Part shown: piece after piece, positions 62,728 to 64,000 of the stretch | How the letters are laid out: every line of letters begins with the position of its first letter | How positions within the stretch are numbered: the first letter of the stretch is position 1 | DNA from: Acidobacteriota bacterium | GTDB lineage: Bacteria > Actinomycetota > Acidimicrobiia > Spongiisociales > UBA5794 | DNA: 64,000 nt | Assembly: GCA_022562055.1 (NCBI GenBank) | Contig: JADFQA010000001.1 | Coordinates: 1-64,000 of the forward strand | Reading direction: 5' to 3' | Notes under the pieces: generated by a model | Seen by the model: only the letters and a program-made list of their open reading frames with translations | Told to the model about the DNA's origin: nothing | Database searches by the model: none | Made by a program: the position numbers and the translations under genes

Positions 62728-62770
62728 CGGGATCTCGACTCGCTTAATTCACCGACTAATCTCCGCACCC

Positions 62771-64000
62771 ATGCAGATACAGCAGATTCGCACCACATTT
62801 CTCGAATTCTTCGAGCAGCGCGGCCATACGGTGGTGCCGTCAGCGTCGCTCATTCCCATTGACCCGTCGCTGCTGCTCACAGTGGCAGGCATGGTGCCAT
62901 TCAAGCCATATTTGCTCGGCGAAGAGCCGGCCCCTTATCCCCGCGCAACGTCCGTGCAAAAATGTATCCGCACAGGAGACATCGACATTGTCGGAACCAC
63001 GGCCAGACACATGACGTTTTTCGAGATGCTTGGCAGTTTCTCGTTTGGGGACTACTTCAAAGAGGAGGCGTGCGCCTACGCCTACGCCCTGATGACGGAG
63101 GGATTCGGGTTCGACCCGCAGCGTTTGTGGTACACCGTTCACGAGACGGACGACGAAGCCGCCGAGATTTGGATCGACCACGTCGGCGTCCCGGCCGAAC
63201 GTGTGCAGCGTGGAGGAAACGACAACTTTTGGCAGATGGGTGTCGCCGGCCCGTGTGGCCTGGCGTCAGAGATCTTCTATGACAGAGGCGAGCGATACGG
63301 CCACGACGGAGGGGCGATTGGAGGGGACGAAGATCGTTTCGTCGAAATCTGGAATCTTGTGTTTATGGCGTACGTACAAGACGTCCCGTACCACATAATC
63401 GGTGAACTCCCCTCGAAGAACATTGATACTGGTGCCGGACTCGAGCGCATCGCAATGGCGCTCCAGGGCACTGAGACACTGTTCGAGACAGACGAGGTTC
63501 GCCGGATCATCGCGGCAGCCGAGACCGCAACGGGCGCGACATTTGGTGACAGCAACACTACGGACGTCAGCCTGAAGATCCTTGCTGATCACGGTCGTGC
63601 GGTAACACACCTCATCAACGACAAGGTCGTACCGTCAAATGAGGGGCGGGGGTACATTCTGCGCAGGCTGCTGAGGAGGGCGGTGAGACACGGCTACAAG
63701 CTCGGATCTTCAAACCTGATCATTCCGGAGATGGTGGAAGCGACGATCGATGTTATGGGCGATGCCTACGCGTCGCTTGTCGAGAACCGTGATTCGATTC
63801 TTACTTTGGCCGAGCGCGAAGAAGTGCAATTTCGCAAGACTCTCGAAGCGGGGAACCAACTGCTCGAGGCCGAGCTCAGCGCGATAGCGGCGGCCACGGC
63901 CAACCACGAAACAGACACCTCCGATACAGTCGCGTTCTCAGGGGGGACGGCTTTCAAATTGCACGACACGTTCGGGTTCCCGGTCGAGCTAACAGAAGAG
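62771..64000 (+). CDS. alaS: Alanyl-tRNA synthetase, partial
   Basis: The first 410 codons of alaS; the frame is open at the right edge. Class II core: IRTTFLEFFEQRGHTVVPS, SVQKCIRTGDIDIVG, HMTFFEMLGSFSFGDYFKEE, DNFWQMGVAGPCGLASEIFYD (ATP/Ala site), NLVFMAY and LPSKNIDTGAGLERIAM, then GRGYILRRLLRRAVRHG. The editing and C-Ala domains lie beyond the window. It charges tRNA-Ala and tmRNA. Confidence 0.97.
   Translation, partial: MQIQQIRTTFLEFFEQRGHTVVPSASLIPIDPSLLLTVAGMVPFKPYLLGEEPAPYPRATSVQKCIRTGDIDIVGTTARHMTFFEMLGSFSFGDYFKEEACAYAYALMTEGFGFDPQRLWYTVHETDDEAAEIWIDHVGVPAERVQRGGNDNFWQMGVAGPCGLASEIFYDRGERYGHDGGAIGGDEDRFVEIWNLVFMAYVQDVPYHIIGELPSKNIDTGAGLERIAMALQGTETLFETDEVRRIIAAAETATGATFGDSNTTDVSLKILADHGRAVTHLINDKVVPSNEGRGYILRRLLRRAVRHGYKLGSSNLIIPEMVEATIDVMGDAYASLVENRDSILTLAEREEVQFRKTLEAGNQLLEAELSAIAAATANHETDTSDTVAFSGGTAFKLHDTFGFPVELTEE

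Overview
The window is GC-rich chromosomal DNA from an actinobacterium, probably a deep-branching lineage such as the class Acidimicrobiia; the class is my inference. The phylum call rests on three things. There is a mycothiol synthase gene (mshD). There is a phosphatidylinositol-mannoside set (PIP synthase, acyltransferase, mannosyltransferase). The gene order thrS, pgsA, patA, pimA, pdxS, pdxT, yebC, ruvCAB, yajC, secDF, rel, glyoxalase-like hydrolase, hisS, aspS, rarA, alaS is, as I recall, the order seen in Mycobacterium. Many start codons have a TANNNT-like hexamer 6-7 bases upstream and no ribosome binding site, the usual actinobacterial sign of leaderless mRNAs.

Region 1 (1-4340) is the right part of an integrated element. 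Seven genes on the minus strand (XRE repressor, excisionase-like HTH, 27-aa peptide, 49-aa Cys-rich protein, AAA ATPase, SWIM zinc finger protein and a partial gene at the window edge) overlap end to start by 1-11 bases. They diverge from a DNA-binding protein gene and a tyrosine integrase gene across a promoter region with a 10-bp inverted repeat. A 3' fragment of a tRNA-Ala or tmRNA lies just past the integrase.

Region 2 (4341-22860) is accessory and decayed. It holds an M20 amidohydrolase, a frameshifted gene, a luciferase-like oxidoreductase, a flavin-reductase-fold protein, a GrpB remnant, a PD-(D/E)XK nuclease-like protein, a sulfur/redox group (stress protein, Nfu_N-ferredoxin reductase fusion, cysteine synthase-rhodanese fusion), a broken ppk2, a DUF3179 lipoprotein, an acyltransferase, an RRM protein and a CheX-CheX-(truncated CheY) operon. 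A thiolase and an IS630 element then sit between the truncated cheY and a P450 gene cut at its 5' end.

Region 3 (22963-30254) is a histidine-degradation locus. hutH overlaps a cation/proton antiporter gene. hutU, hutF and hutI follow, with 22-bp tandem repeats in front of hutF. HutF makes N-formylglutamate, but no hutG is in the window.

Region 4 (30330-36549) holds an orphan Flp pilin, a DivIVA-like protein, a patatin, mshD, a zinc-ribbon membrane protein, an APH-fold kinase and thrS. Region 5 (36630-64000) is the housekeeping block: citrate synthase, PIM lipids, PLP synthesis, Holliday junction processing, queuosine tRNA modification, Sec export and the stringent response. A three-gene pseudopilin operon interrupts it, followed by hisS, aspS, rarA and a partial alaS at the right edge.
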